Below, piece by piece: positions 7,832 to 16,736 of a DNA stretch of 63,634 nt. Made by a program: the position numbers and the translations under genes. The first letter of the stretch is position 1; each line of letters begins with the position of its first letter. This DNA comes from Chitinophagales bacterium. GTDB lineage: Bacteria; Bacteroidota; Bacteroidia; Chitinophagales; JADIYW01. The notes beneath the pieces were generated by a model, which was not told the origin of the DNA, searched no databases, and saw only the letters and a program-made list of their open reading frames with translations. The stretch is from contig JAIBAX010000024.1 in assembly GCA_019694955.1 (NCBI GenBank), forward strand, positions 1 to 63,634, read 5' to 3'.

Positions 7832-10135
7832 ATGAAGAGAATTGCCCTTTTTATGTTAATATGTCTCTCCTTTTCAAAAGGTTACGCACAGAACATCCTC
7901 ATTAATGGCAGGATACTCTCTGAAAATGATTCGACTTCCATCTCCGGCGTACTGATTAAAGACCTATACAAACATAGTACAGTCTCTGATACAATTGGTC
8001 GTTTTTCTATAACCATTCCTTGCCACAATAATAAACTTAATTTCTTTCACATTAATTTCAAAGACAGCCTACTAGATATCTCAGAATGTATATCTAAGGA
8101 TATAACCATTCGTTTACAAATGGATAACACACTAAACGAGGTTATTATCTCTGAGGAAAAAACACAGGTAAGAGAAAATGTAGCTAGCAGTCAATCCGGA
8201 TTAATCCATATTCCGGTTAAGCAAATTTCTAAACTGCCTGTATTTTTAGGAGAATTAGATATCTTGAAAAGTATACAACTTCTTCCGGGTGTCCAATCCG
8301 GTACAGAAGCCTCCAGTGGTTATTATATTCGCGGTGGAGGTGCCGATCAGAACCTTGTTCTCTTAGATGGTGCTGAGATTTACAATCCCACCCATGCTGC
8401 GGGTTTCCTAAGCATTTTTAATATGGATATGATACAAGATGCTGATTTATATAAATCCGGATTCCCCGCAAAATATGGTGGACGGCTTTCCTCCGTTATA
8501 GATATTAAAACAAAAACGGGCAGTTTTAAAGAATGGAAAACAAATATTGGCGTAGGATTGGTGACGGGAAAGATTACGGCAGAAGGACCTATTCTTAAAG
8601 ATAAAATCTCTTTTATCGGCTCGTTTAGGTCGTTTTATTCCTATTCATTGGTGCGGGCGATGTTTCCTAAACAAAGAAAAATGGAACTCCCAAAATATTA
8701 CTTCTATGATCTGAACATCAAACTTGCTTACCGTATCACTGACAAAGATATGCTTACACTATCTATGTATTCCGGAAGAGATAAAGTTCAATTTAGCGAC
8801 TTTAATAATGACGACTCCACGCAATACAATATACCTTGGAATAACACGATGGCTTCCTTACAATATCGACACCTTTTCAATTCCGGCTGGAATGTCCACT
8901 CTGCTCTTATTTATACCGGATATACCTTTAAATTTGGGTTTGAAGACCGAACAGATGCCTATACTTTGAAATCAGGAATACAAAATTTCAGATACACCGC
9001 TGGCGCAGATTATTCAAAAAATGAGCGGTTTCAATTTTCTTCCGGCCTCATGTTCACCAAAGATGTGTTTAAACCCAATGTTTCTAAACAAAAACTCGAC
9101 AATCCGGACGATGCTACAATACCTGTTGGAATAAAGCAACCTGTAAAACAATTTAATATCTATGCACAAGTAGAAAACCGTTGGAATAAACACCTTGGAA
9201 CCATTATCGGCATTAGAATGCCTGTATTCATACACCCTGAAAAAACATGGGTGAGCATTGAACCCAGGATCCAAATGAAGTATCAGCCAAAGCAGCATTT
9301 TTCTATAAAAGCTTCTTATCAATATCTCTCACAATTTGTTCATTTACTCAGCGCATCTACGGCATCTACCCCTTTGGATTTGTGGATACCCAGTAGTGCC
9401 AATGTTCACCCGCAGCAATCTCACCAAGCATCTGTAGGCTTTTTCCAAAATTTCAAAGAAGATATGTTCGAATCCAGCGTCGAATTTTATTATAAGAAAC
9501 TTTATCACCAAGTAGAATTTAAAGAAGGCAGCAATATCTTCAATACTGCAGATTATGAATCCATCCTTACTTTTGGAGCGGGACAATCTTACGGGGCGGA
9601 ATGTTTCCTGAGAAAAAGGAGCGGAAAATGGAATGGATTTGCTTCCTATACCCTTGCTTGGTCCACCAGACAATTTCCGGAACTCAATAATGGAAAAACC
9701 TATTTTGCTAAATACGACAGAAGGCATGATTTTACATTGGCAATGAACTATGAGCTAAATGAAAAATGGTCATTTTCGGCACTTTTTGTTTTCGGCAGTG
9801 GACATGCACTGACATTGCCCACCGGACAGTACTTTGTATATTCCGGACAAGGATGGTTTGGTTCCGTTTATGGGAATGACTACGATGAAAAGAATGGTTA
9901 CAGGTTGAAACCTTACCATCGACTTGATGTAGGTGTGAAATATGCTAAGCCACATAAAAGAGGCTTTTCAGAGCTGCGAATAGATATCTATAATGTTTAC
10001 AGTAACAAAAATCCTTTCTTTGCAGCGGTAGTAAAAACGACAGATGCTGCCAATCAAACCAAATATGTTTTGAGAGAATACTCCATTTTACCCATTATAC
10101 CTTCTATTGCTTATACTTTTTATTTCAGGAAATGA
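7832..10135 (+). CDS. TonB-dependent receptor, DUF4249-associated type
   Basis: Outer-membrane receptor of 767 aa from the ATG at 7832. The N-terminus MKRIALFMLICLSFSKGYAQ is a clean signal peptide; a longer frame from GTG 7784 would bury it. A carboxypeptidase-like beta-sandwich (NILINGRILSENDSTSISGV) is followed by a plug (LPGVQSGTEASSGYYIRGG, NLVLLDGAEIYNPTHAAGF) and a barrel ending in FYFRK. This plug type regularly pairs with a DUF4249 lipoprotein, which here starts within its stop codon. The transported ligand is unknown. Confidence 0.9.
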   Translation: MKRIALFMLICLSFSKGYAQNILINGRILSENDSTSISGVLIKDLYKHSTVSDTIGRFSITIPCHNNKLNFFHINFKDSLLDISECISKDITIRLQMDNTLNEVIISEEKTQVRENVASSQSGLIHIPVKQISKLPVFLGELDILKSIQLLPGVQSGTEASSGYYIRGGGADQNLVLLDGAEIYNPTHAAGFLSIFNMDMIQDADLYKSGFPAKYGGRLSSVIDIKTKTGSFKEWKTNIGVGLVTGKITAEGPILKDKISFIGSFRSFYSYSLVRAMFPKQRKMELPKYYFYDLNIKLAYRITDKDMLTLSMYSGRDKVQFSDFNNDDSTQYNIPWNNTMASLQYRHLFNSGWNVHSALIYTGYTFKFGFEDRTDAYTLKSGIQNFRYTAGADYSKNERFQFSSGLMFTKDVFKPNVSKQKLDNPDDATIPVGIKQPVKQFNIYAQVENRWNKHLGTIIGIRMPVFIHPEKTWVSIEPRIQMKYQPKQHFSIKASYQYLSQFVHLLSASTASTPLDLWIPSSANVHPQQSHQASVGFFQNFKEDMFESSVEFYYKKLYHQVEFKEGSNIFNTADYESILTFGAGQSYGAECFLRKRSGKWNGFASYTLAWSTRQFPELNNGKTYFAKYDRRHDFTLAMNYELNEKWSFSALFVFGSGHALTLPTGQYFVYSGQGWFGSVYGNDYDEKNGYRLKPYHRLDVGVKYAKPHKRGFSELRIDIYNVYSNKNPFFAAVVKTTDAANQTKYVLREYSILPIIPSIAYTFYFRK

Positions 10136-11088
10136 GAAAACTAATTTGGCTTATATGGATAACCAGTCTGTCTTCCTGCATCAGGGATACAGATTTAGAC
10201 CTTAATTTTCAGGAAAAAACGGTCGTTTATGGCATTATCTCTCCCGGTGTAGATCCGGAAATATTTGTTTATACAAGTATCCCTTTCAATGCTCCTGAGG
10301 ATCAGCAGGTAAATTTTGTGCGAGATGCCCGCGTTTATATTGAAACCGATGGTCAACGCTATGAACTTACCGGATATGCGCATTATACGGATAATTTTTT
10401 CAATGGATTGTATAACCCTGATTTTGGTTACGACTCAGTTTTGGTGTACTCATACACGGCAAAGGTGGATTTGCTGCCAGAAAAAACCTATACGCTGCGA
10501 GTAGAAACGCCATTAGGAGAAGTGACCGCCACAACCACCATTCCACAACGGGTAAATTTAGATGATGTGCTTTTAGAGCGGGAAGAAAAAGTATCTTCCA
10601 ATGGTCAACCCTATTTTGAGGACAGACTTCAACTACAATTCCACGACCCAAAATCTATCCGCAATTACTATAAATACTCCGTCCAATACAATCAAATGGT
10701 GATTATACCAAAAGAAGAAATAGATACGACTACGGGATTGCCCATCGTTGTTTTGGACACCAACTTGCTAAAATATAGGTATTTACACAGAACCTATATA
10801 GATGATAATGATTGGGATGGTCTGTCGCAAACCTTCTCTTTCCTTATTTCCGATAAAGTTAATCTGTTCAACAATCCGGATTATGTTTTTTACGTAAGAA
10901 CGGCTTTGAGAAATTATCATCCCGATGTAATAGCGTATAAAAATGCTGTTGATGAAGAAGGAAATGAGGATAGCTTCACGGATCCTTTTACCGAACCGAT
11001 GCCAATAAAATCAAACATTCAAGGCGGATTAGGCATATTTTCTTCCTATTGTGAATCTGAACCTGTATTTATCAGCTACGATCCATGA
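10132..11088 (+). CDS. DUF4249 outer-membrane lipoprotein
   Basis: A 318-aa lipoprotein: the signal MRKLIWLIWITSLSSC places the lipidated Cys at residue 16. The next segment (KTVVYGIISPGVDPEIFVYTSIPF) and the central ARVYIETDGQRYEL and LRVETPLGEVTATTTIP strands are typical of DUF4249. Family members sit next to TonB receptors and are thought to be surface partners of the receptor, much as SusD is for SusC, though their biochemical role is undefined. The start overlaps the receptor stop by 4 bp, so the two are translationally coupled. Confidence 0.85.
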   Translation: MRKLIWLIWITSLSSCIRDTDLDLNFQEKTVVYGIISPGVDPEIFVYTSIPFNAPEDQQVNFVRDARVYIETDGQRYELTGYAHYTDNFFNGLYNPDFGYDSVLVYSYTAKVDLLPEKTYTLRVETPLGEVTATTTIPQRVNLDDVLLEREEKVSSNGQPYFEDRLQLQFHDPKSIRNYYKYSVQYNQMVIIPKEEIDTTTGLPIVVLDTNLLKYRYLHRTYIDDNDWDGLSQTFSFLISDKVNLFNNPDYVFYVRTALRNYHPDVIAYKNAVDEEGNEDSFTDPFTEPMPIKSNIQGGLGIFSSYCESEPVFISYDP

Positions 11089-11139
11089 CATTTTTTGTTT
11101 TTATAACATTTTTTGCATTAATAATACTTTCAAAACCTG

Positions 11140-11147
11140 TATCTTTG
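11140..11147 (+). promoter_or_regulatory. -7 promoter element (TATCTTTG) for FKBP gene
   Basis: TATCTTTG is a strong TAnnTTTG match 18 bp before the ATG at 11166. A TTTG at 11112-11115 could be the -33 element, although the 24-bp spacing is a little long. It supports the ATG at 11166 over the frame opening at 11085. Confidence 0.6.
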
Positions 11148-11165
11148 CACTTCAAAAAATTAATA

Positions 11166-11909
11166 ATGAGAAAATTAAGTATTGCAATTGTTGCTCTTTG
11201 TTTATTGTTTTCATGTGATAAACTTAAAAATAATGACGCAAAAACCGGTACAGATGGTGAGAAAGCCAAAAGTTCCATCAAATTAAAAACTGAAAAAGAT
11301 TCTGCAGCTTATGCCATTGGTGTAATGACTGGCTCTCAGTTCAAAGATTTCGTAAATGGAGAATTTGATGAGTTAGACTTCGAAATGGTAAAAAAAGGTA
11401 TGCAAGATGCTATTGACAACAAAGAATACGCCATTGATGAGAAATTATTGGGTGGATTTTTCCAAGTATACTATTCTAAGCAAAAGAATGTTGCGGATAA
11501 AGCTAAAGTAGAGAAGGAGAAAACTTGGTTAGAAGAAAATAAAAAGAATGAAGGTATTAAAACTACTGCAAGTGGTTTGCAATATAAAGTCATCAAAGAA
11601 GGTACTGGTGTGAAACCTTTAGAAACAGATTCCGTAACAGTACATTATGAGGGAAAATTGGTAAATGGCGATGTATTTGATAGCTCAAAAGAAATGGGAC
11701 AACCAATAGGCTTCCGTTTAAATCAAGTCGTAAAAGGATGGACAGAAGGCTTGCAGTTAATGCCTGAAGGTTCTAAATATATCTTATACATTCCTTCTGC
11801 ATTGGGTTATGGTTCTGAAGGAACACCTACTTATCCGGGTCAACCACAAGCAATCGGTCCAAATGAAACGCTGATTTTTGAAGTTGAACTAATAAAAGTA
11901 CACAAATAA
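11166..11909 (+). CDS. FKBP-type peptidyl-prolyl isomerase lipoprotein
   Basis: Catalyses cis-trans isomerisation of X-Pro bonds to help fold envelope proteins. The chosen start gives a lipoprotein signal (MRKLSIAIVALCLLFSC, Cys17); the longer frame from 11085 overlaps the DUF4249 gene and covers the promoter. Residues about 38-120 form a helical FKBP_N dimerisation domain (KDSAAYAIGVMTGSQFKDF), and about 130-247 the FKBP domain, with VTVHYEGKLVNGDVFDSS, GWTEGLQLMPEGSK and the ETLIFEVELIKV end. It is close to the gene at 11970, so the two are likely a tandem duplication. Confidence 0.92.
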   Translation: MRKLSIAIVALCLLFSCDKLKNNDAKTGTDGEKAKSSIKLKTEKDSAAYAIGVMTGSQFKDFVNGEFDELDFEMVKKGMQDAIDNKEYAIDEKLLGGFFQVYYSKQKNVADKAKVEKEKTWLEENKKNEGIKTTASGLQYKVIKEGTGVKPLETDSVTVHYEGKLVNGDVFDSSKEMGQPIGFRLNQVVKGWTEGLQLMPEGSKYILYIPSALGYGSEGTPTYPGQPQAIGPNETLIFEVELIKVHK

Positions 11910-11930
11910 AAGGCACAGATATGCATATAA

Positions 11931-11958
11931 GTCTTGCCGATGGCAAGACTTTTTTTTT
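11931..11958 (+). terminator. Rho-independent terminator
   Basis: An 8-bp perfect stem GTCTTGCC / GGCAAGAC with a GAT loop, followed by nine T residues, 22 bp after the stop of the first FKBP gene. It separates the two FKBP genes into different transcripts or attenuates the second. Confidence 0.85.
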
Positions 11959-11969
11959 AAAATAGAAAA

Positions 11970-12728
11970 ATGAAAAACATGAAATTAAAATGCTTCTTCC
12001 TCTTGCTATGTCTGATGACTACACAGGCGTTTGCACAAAAATCTTCCAAAGGTAAGAAAGGGAAAACACCTCCGTCAGTTGTAGTAATTAAGCAATCCCC
12101 TTTAGCTAATATGAAAGACTCTGCTGCCTACTCTATTGGTGTTATGCTCTCAGGGCAATTCAAAGATTTTGTCAATGGTGACTTTGACAGTTTGAATATG
12201 GAAAAAATCTATTTAGGCATGAAAGATGCCATTAATGGCAAAGACACGCTCATTAAAAAAGAAGCCATGCAGACTTTCTTCCAAACATATTATGAAGGTC
12301 AGACTGCGGCTGCTAATCAAAAGAAATTAGACAAAGAAAAAGCCTTTTTAGCCGCTAATAAAATGAAAGAAGGTGTTGCTACTACACCCAGTGGCTTGCA
12401 GTATATCATCAACAAAAATAGCACCGGAGTAAAACCTGCCATCACGGATTCTGTCGTCGTACATTATACCGGCAAATTAATAGATGGGAACGTCTTTGAC
12501 AGCTCCTATAATTTTGGCGAACCTGTAGGATTTAGACTGACACAGGTGATTCCGGGTTGGACAGAAGGACTCCAATTAATGCCTGTTGGGTCAAAGTTTA
12601 CGTTTTATATTCCTTCATATTTAGCTTATGGCGAACAAGGATCTCCTGCTTATCCCGGAGAACCACAAGCCATCGGTGCTAATGAAACCCTTATTTTCGA
12701 AGTAGAATTATTCGAAGTACATAAATAG
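11970..12728 (+). CDS. FKBP-type peptidyl-prolyl isomerase, exported
   Basis: A 252-aa paralogue of the preceding isomerase. The signal peptide (MKNMKLKCFFLLLCLMTTQAFA) lacks a lipobox, so the product should be soluble in the periplasm rather than lipid-anchored. FKBP_N (KDSAAYSIGVMLSGQFKDF) and the FKBP core (VVVHYTGKLIDGNVFDSS, GWTEGLQLMPVGSK, ETLIFEVELFEV) match the first copy closely. No promoter was identified between the terminator and its ATG, so its expression may depend on read-through. Confidence 0.92.
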   Translation: MKNMKLKCFFLLLCLMTTQAFAQKSSKGKKGKTPPSVVVIKQSPLANMKDSAAYSIGVMLSGQFKDFVNGDFDSLNMEKIYLGMKDAINGKDTLIKKEAMQTFFQTYYEGQTAAANQKKLDKEKAFLAANKMKEGVATTPSGLQYIINKNSTGVKPAITDSVVVHYTGKLIDGNVFDSSYNFGEPVGFRLTQVIPGWTEGLQLMPVGSKFTFYIPSYLAYGEQGSPAYPGEPQAIGANETLIFEVELFEVHK

Positions 12729-12748
12729 GATTACAACTGGAAAATAGC

Positions 12749-12781
12749 AAAAAGTCCGGAGTAACCCTTCGGACTTTTTTA
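12749..12781 (+). terminator. Rho-independent terminator
   Basis: AAAAAGTCCG pairs with CGGACTTTTTT across a 10-11 nt loop, 20 bp after the second FKBP gene. The symmetrical A and T tracts could stop transcription in both directions. Confidence 0.85.
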
Positions 12782-12830
12782 TTTGAACAATTCTGCCAAA
12801 CTAATTTCTGACACCACACAACTTTATTAT

Positions 12831-13610
12831 ATGTATTTCCTAGTGCAATCAAATATCTATTCCGATCCAGATCATCACAGAATCTTTGCCGCATTGGATG
12901 AATTAAATATTGATTACGAAACGATAGAATTATTATCAACAGACGAATCGGTAAGTGTTCAACAGGACAGACAGGATGTTTTTGTCTATGGCTCTGTTAA
13001 ACTTGCCAGACTTGCCAAACAAAATACCAATTGGTATCCGGGTTCGTTTTATGGTGGCAATCACCTGTTTGAGGTATATGCTAAACACTATACCAACCAC
13101 CTCCTAAACTACTCAACGGAAATATTTAAGTTTGGTGATAAGCTAAAATGGGAAATGGGTGAAACTAAGTTCATAAAACCATATGAAATGGCTAAGCTAT
13201 TTACCGGAAAAGTCTTTTATGAATCTGAATGGAATGATTTTGTGGAAGAAAACACCCTACATCCTAGAACACCCTTGCTTACGCCTTCATCTCTGATGCA
13301 GGCATCTGTGCCTCAACATATCATAAAAGAGGCTCGCTTATGGATAGTTGGAAAACAGGTCGTACAATCTGTATATTACAGATTTCATGGAGATATCGTG
13401 TATGAATCAGATGTTTCTATCGATGGAATTGAATTTGCCAAAGAAATGATTGCCTTGTTTAACGTCGCTGAAGCTTTTGTCATGGATATCTGCCTCACTT
13501 ATGATGGCTGGAAAATTGTAGAAATAAATTGCATCAATAGTGCGGGATTTTTCCCAAAAGTAGATGTTAAAACGCTTATTAAAACATTGAATATTTATTT
13601 CTCAAAGTAA
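12831..13610 (+). CDS. ATP-grasp domain protein, R2K family (DUF4343-like)
   Basis: A 259-aa member of the R2K ATP-grasp group. The ATG at 12831 begins MYFLVQSNIYSDPDHHRIFAAL; a TTG 16 codons earlier abuts the terminator and is unlikely. The middle has VYGSVKLARLAK, KFIKPYEMAKLFTGKVF and the arginine strand KEARLWIVGKQV. The C-terminus FVMDICLTYDGWKIVEINCINSAGF carries the Asp and the E-x-N metal/ATP ligands. The activity is probably ATP-dependent carboxylate-amine or -thiol ligation with an unknown substrate. It is one of two such genes in the window, not adjacent to each other. Confidence 0.75.
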   Translation: MYFLVQSNIYSDPDHHRIFAALDELNIDYETIELLSTDESVSVQQDRQDVFVYGSVKLARLAKQNTNWYPGSFYGGNHLFEVYAKHYTNHLLNYSTEIFKFGDKLKWEMGETKFIKPYEMAKLFTGKVFYESEWNDFVEENTLHPRTPLLTPSSLMQASVPQHIIKEARLWIVGKQVVQSVYYRFHGDIVYESDVSIDGIEFAKEMIALFNVAEAFVMDICLTYDGWKIVEINCINSAGFFPKVDVKTLIKTLNIYFSK

Positions 13611-13613
13611 AGT

Positions 13614-14081
13614 TTATTTCCTCACCCCATCAATATAATATTCTCTATCCTGCAACATCCCCATGTGATACCTCATATAGAAATGAACCGAATCCCCACG
13701 AATATAACCGCCCATAATGCTATATCCCCAACCCGGGGATGTTTCTTCAAACACACCATACTCATCTATATAATGAATAATCTTATAATTATACCCAAAA
13801 TGAATATAGTATCTGCTCTTTAGTGTATCCGTGAATGAGACAACGTTTCCACTAAACTCGTCATCTTTTTTATACTTTCTAATGATACCATCAAAATACG
13901 AAGTATCTCGCCTATACGCGTCAATTTGGATAGTTCTAAAATTGTAATTCCCCTCAATGACAGGTTTTTCAGGTTTCGGGACTTCAATATCTTCTCTTAT
14001 TTGCGGCTTCTCCTTTTTACAAGAGAAAAAAATAATTACAAGGACAATAATTAAAGAGTAGTTCTTTGGCATTTTTTTCAT
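13614..14081 (-). CDS. Lipoprotein of unknown function
   Basis: A 155-aa protein with a lipoprotein signal ending at FFSCKKEK. After the Cys there is a Pro-rich linker (EVPKPEKPVIEGNYNF) and then a beta-rich domain with many Tyr residues (SGNVVSFTDTLKSRYYIHFGYNYK, given here only in outline). No family was recognised. A second ATG at 14072 (MPKNYS) is likely the true start if the nearby TAnnTTTG element is used. Its 3' end lies 3 bp from the convergent ATP-grasp gene. Confidence 0.6.
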   Translation of the reverse strand: MKKMPKNYSLIIVLVIIFFSCKKEKPQIREDIEVPKPEKPVIEGNYNFRTIQIDAYRRDTSYFDGIIRKYKKDDEFSGNVVSFTDTLKSRYYIHFGYNYKIIHYIDEYGVFEETSPGWGYSIMGGYIRGDSVHFYMRYHMGMLQDREYYIDGVRK

Positions 14082-14086
14082 TTATT

Positions 14087-14094
14087 CAAAAATA
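14087..14094 (-). promoter_or_regulatory. -7 promoter element (TATTTTTG)
   Basis: Minus-strand TATTTTTG ends 5 bp before the ATG at 14081, so transcription would begin about there. This would favour translation from the ATG at 14072. Confidence 0.35.
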
Positions 14095-14194
14095 ATCAAT
14101 ACAAATAACCCTGACAAGCCTTTTATAATAATTTTTACAAATGCAAGCCATTTTTATCAGTTTTATTTTCATCCAATAATCGCCAAGAAATATG

Positions 14195-14202
14195 TACATT
14201 TG
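14195..14202 (+). promoter_or_regulatory. -7 promoter element (TACATTTG) for penicillin acylase
   Basis: TACATTTG lies 34 bp before the ATG at 14237. A purine-rich AAAAGGAG just ahead of the ATG resembles a Shine-Dalgarno sequence, which is uncommon in this window. Confidence 0.55.
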
Positions 14203-14236
14203 TCGCCCAACCATAAACAGTTAATAGAAAAGGAGT

Positions 14237-16606
14237 ATGTCATTATTAGATAATATCAGTGGAACCCTCCTCAAGCCAGTCATTAAACAAATGAGTAAGG
14301 CAAAACTGCCGCAACTTGATGGAAAAATTAGCCTCGACGGATTAACAGAGCACGTTGAAATCATTCGTGATCAATGGGGTGTGCCACATATTTATGCTTC
14401 TAATATGGAAGACCTGCTTTTTGCGCAAGGGTTTGTTCATGCACAAGACAGGCTTTGGCAAATGGAAATGCACCGAAGGGCAGCAAGGGGAAAACTCGCT
14501 GAAATATTAGGAGAAAAAGGTATAGAAACAGATAAAATTTGCCGCACCATGGGCTACGAAAGGGTAGCAAAGAATGATTGGGATCTATACGAAGACAAGG
14601 AGCAGCGTCTTATAAAAGCTTATATCTCCGGTATCAATGCATTCATCAAAAAACACCCTGACCAATACCCTGTTGAGTTTCAGTTGCTCAAGATAAAACC
14701 GGAGCCGTGGGATGTACTCGATGTAGGGGCATTCTCGCGCCTATTGATCAGTCAGCTCACTTGGGGTTGGTATGATGAAATCATCCGTGCGAAAGTAATT
14801 GAAAAGGTCGGAGCAGGAGCTGCTTCTGAACTCGACAATGGTTATCCGGAAGGCAATCCTGTCACCCTTCCGAAAGGAATTGAGTTCAATAAACTTAAGT
14901 TAGATGAACACTTGGGTGCATTACGAGGACCTTATGTTCCACAAATTTCTGGAAGTAACGCTTGGACAGTTAGCGGATTTAAAACAGATACCGGAAAACC
15001 TTACCTTTGCAATGACCCTCACCTGCCTATTCGGAATCCCAATATTTGGTATATGGTGCATCTACACTGCCCCGAAATGGAGGCAACAGGTGTATCTGTA
15101 CCCGCTTTGCCAATGGTACAAATTGGCCATAATGGCAATATCGGATGGGGAATCACCCTTTCATATACGGACTTAGAAGATGTGTTTATTGAAAAATTTA
15201 CCGACGAAACCTGTTCTTCTTATGTACATGAAGGGAAAATTGTACAAACAGCGATACTTGAGGAGAAAATATATGTCAAAGGAGACCCTAAACCGATTAT
15301 CCATGAGGTAATGGAAACCGTTCATGGGCCAATCGTTTCAGATTTTATTGATGATAATGTAAAAAAACTCTCACTATGTTCGATGGCATTGAAACCCGGA
15401 AAAAGTATTTTGGCATGGATGAAAATAAACTTGGCGAAAAACTGGGATGATTTCGTGGATGGTGTCAGTTATATTTCTGCTCCGGGACTAAATATTTGCT
15501 ATGCTGATGCCGCCGGAAACATAGGCTATTTTAATTCCGGGAAAATGCCCATACGAGATAAAGCCTTGGCTTCTGTACCTTCTTTGGGTTGGATAGGCTC
15601 CCACGATTGGCATGATTATGTCCCATTTCATGAAATGCCACACTCCCTCAACCCGGAACGAGGGTATATTTTAACCTGCAACCATAAAATTGAACCCGAT
15701 GATTTTCCTTATTTCATGGGAGACATTTATATGAACGGTTATCGTGCTGCCAGGCTAGAGGAACTATTTTCCAAAAAGGAAAAATTTGAACCTAAGGATT
15801 TCATCGCTATGCAACTCGACCAGCATTGTGTACCGGGGAAAGCCTTTGGAAGACTATATAAAAATCTGAAGTTTGATACCGCCGAGTTACAACAAGCCGC
15901 TGATTTACTGGCAGCATGGGATGGTGTTTTAAAGGAAGATACTATCGCTGGCACGTTTTATAAGGTGACTAAATATCTAATGGTAAAACGCATTTATAAC
16001 AGCGCCCTCCCTCCGGAATTGGTGGATGAACTGTTAGGAAAAGGCTTTAATCCCATTTATGGCCCTGCAAATACCTTCTTAGGACATAATACCGCCGCCC
16101 TGCTGAGAATGATCAATAATAAAGAGTCGTTTTGGATAAAAAAAGCTGGCGGACGGGAAAAAGTATTGAAAGACTCATTAAAGGACGCATTGACATGGTT
16201 GAAGATGAACTATGGTCGGCATAAAAACGATTGGCAATGGGGAAAATTGCATGCTATCGTCATAAAGCACTCCTTCAGCCAACAAGCTCCTATGGATAAG
16301 GTTTTTAATGTTGGTCCCTACCCTATCGGTGGCGATACCGATACCTTGTGTCAAACAGCGATACTTTCTTCAGAAGGATTTGGCGGAGAGCTTGCCTGTC
16401 CATCTTATAGACAGATCATTGATTTCTCCAATTTTGATAACAGTCAAATTGTTATGCCAATGGGACAATCGGGAAATATGGCCAGTCCTTATTATAAGAA
16501 TCAATTAAGGAATTGGTTTGAAGGCCAATATTTCACCATGGCTTGGTCAAGAGGAAAAGTAAATCAGGTGCAAAAACATAGGTTGATTTTAGAGGCTAAG
16601 AAATAA
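14237..16606 (+). CDS. Penicillin acylase family Ntn-hydrolase (S45)
   Basis: Cleaves amide bonds, probably of N-acyl metabolites such as acyl-homoserine lactones or acyl-amino acids; penicillin need not be the natural substrate. In S45 enzymes a precursor self-cleaves into alpha and beta chains, exposing a catalytic Ser at the start of the beta chain. That point is Ser240 in QISGSNAWTVSG. The alpha part has the expected RDQWGVPHIYA and FAQGFVHAQDRLWQMEMHRR. The length of 789 aa is normal. No signal peptide is visible (MSLLDNISGTLLKPVIKQ), which is unusual for a family that is mostly periplasmic. It is monocistronic and is followed directly by a dispersed repeat. Confidence 0.9.
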   Translation: MSLLDNISGTLLKPVIKQMSKAKLPQLDGKISLDGLTEHVEIIRDQWGVPHIYASNMEDLLFAQGFVHAQDRLWQMEMHRRAARGKLAEILGEKGIETDKICRTMGYERVAKNDWDLYEDKEQRLIKAYISGINAFIKKHPDQYPVEFQLLKIKPEPWDVLDVGAFSRLLISQLTWGWYDEIIRAKVIEKVGAGAASELDNGYPEGNPVTLPKGIEFNKLKLDEHLGALRGPYVPQISGSNAWTVSGFKTDTGKPYLCNDPHLPIRNPNIWYMVHLHCPEMEATGVSVPALPMVQIGHNGNIGWGITLSYTDLEDVFIEKFTDETCSSYVHEGKIVQTAILEEKIYVKGDPKPIIHEVMETVHGPIVSDFIDDNVKKLSLCSMALKPGKSILAWMKINLAKNWDDFVDGVSYISAPGLNICYADAAGNIGYFNSGKMPIRDKALASVPSLGWIGSHDWHDYVPFHEMPHSLNPERGYILTCNHKIEPDDFPYFMGDIYMNGYRAARLEELFSKKEKFEPKDFIAMQLDQHCVPGKAFGRLYKNLKFDTAELQQAADLLAAWDGVLKEDTIAGTFYKVTKYLMVKRIYNSALPPELVDELLGKGFNPIYGPANTFLGHNTAALLRMINNKESFWIKKAGGREKVLKDSLKDALTWLKMNYGRHKNDWQWGKLHAIVIKHSFSQQAPMDKVFNVGPYPIGGDTDTLCQTAILSSEGFGGELACPSYRQIIDFSNFDNSQIVMPMGQSGNMASPYYKNQLRNWFEGQYFTMAWSRGKVNQVQKHRLILEAKK

Positions 16607-16711
16607 TCACAAGATGATTTATTCAGTAGCTCAAGCTTGTTCTCGTGTCCACGCGAGAACACGGAATTGGGTTATATTGATGGATTATTTTATTATTGCT
16701 TCTGTGATGGA
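16602..16711. repeat. MITE-like inverted-repeat element with central hairpin, copy 1
   Basis: About 105 bp, starting at the stop codon of the acylase gene. The centre is a 10-bp hairpin at 16638-16661 (TGTTCTCGTG / CGCGAGAACA, loop TCCA, one G-T wobble). Left (ATCACAAGATGATTTATT) and right (TTATTATTGCTTCTGTGAT) flanks form an imperfect outer inverted repeat. The whole unit aligns to 52378-52488. No ORF lies inside. It may also serve as a terminator between the convergent acylase and helicase genes. Confidence 0.65.
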
Positions 16712-16736
16712 GGTTGTTTGAAATCAACCCTAGAAA

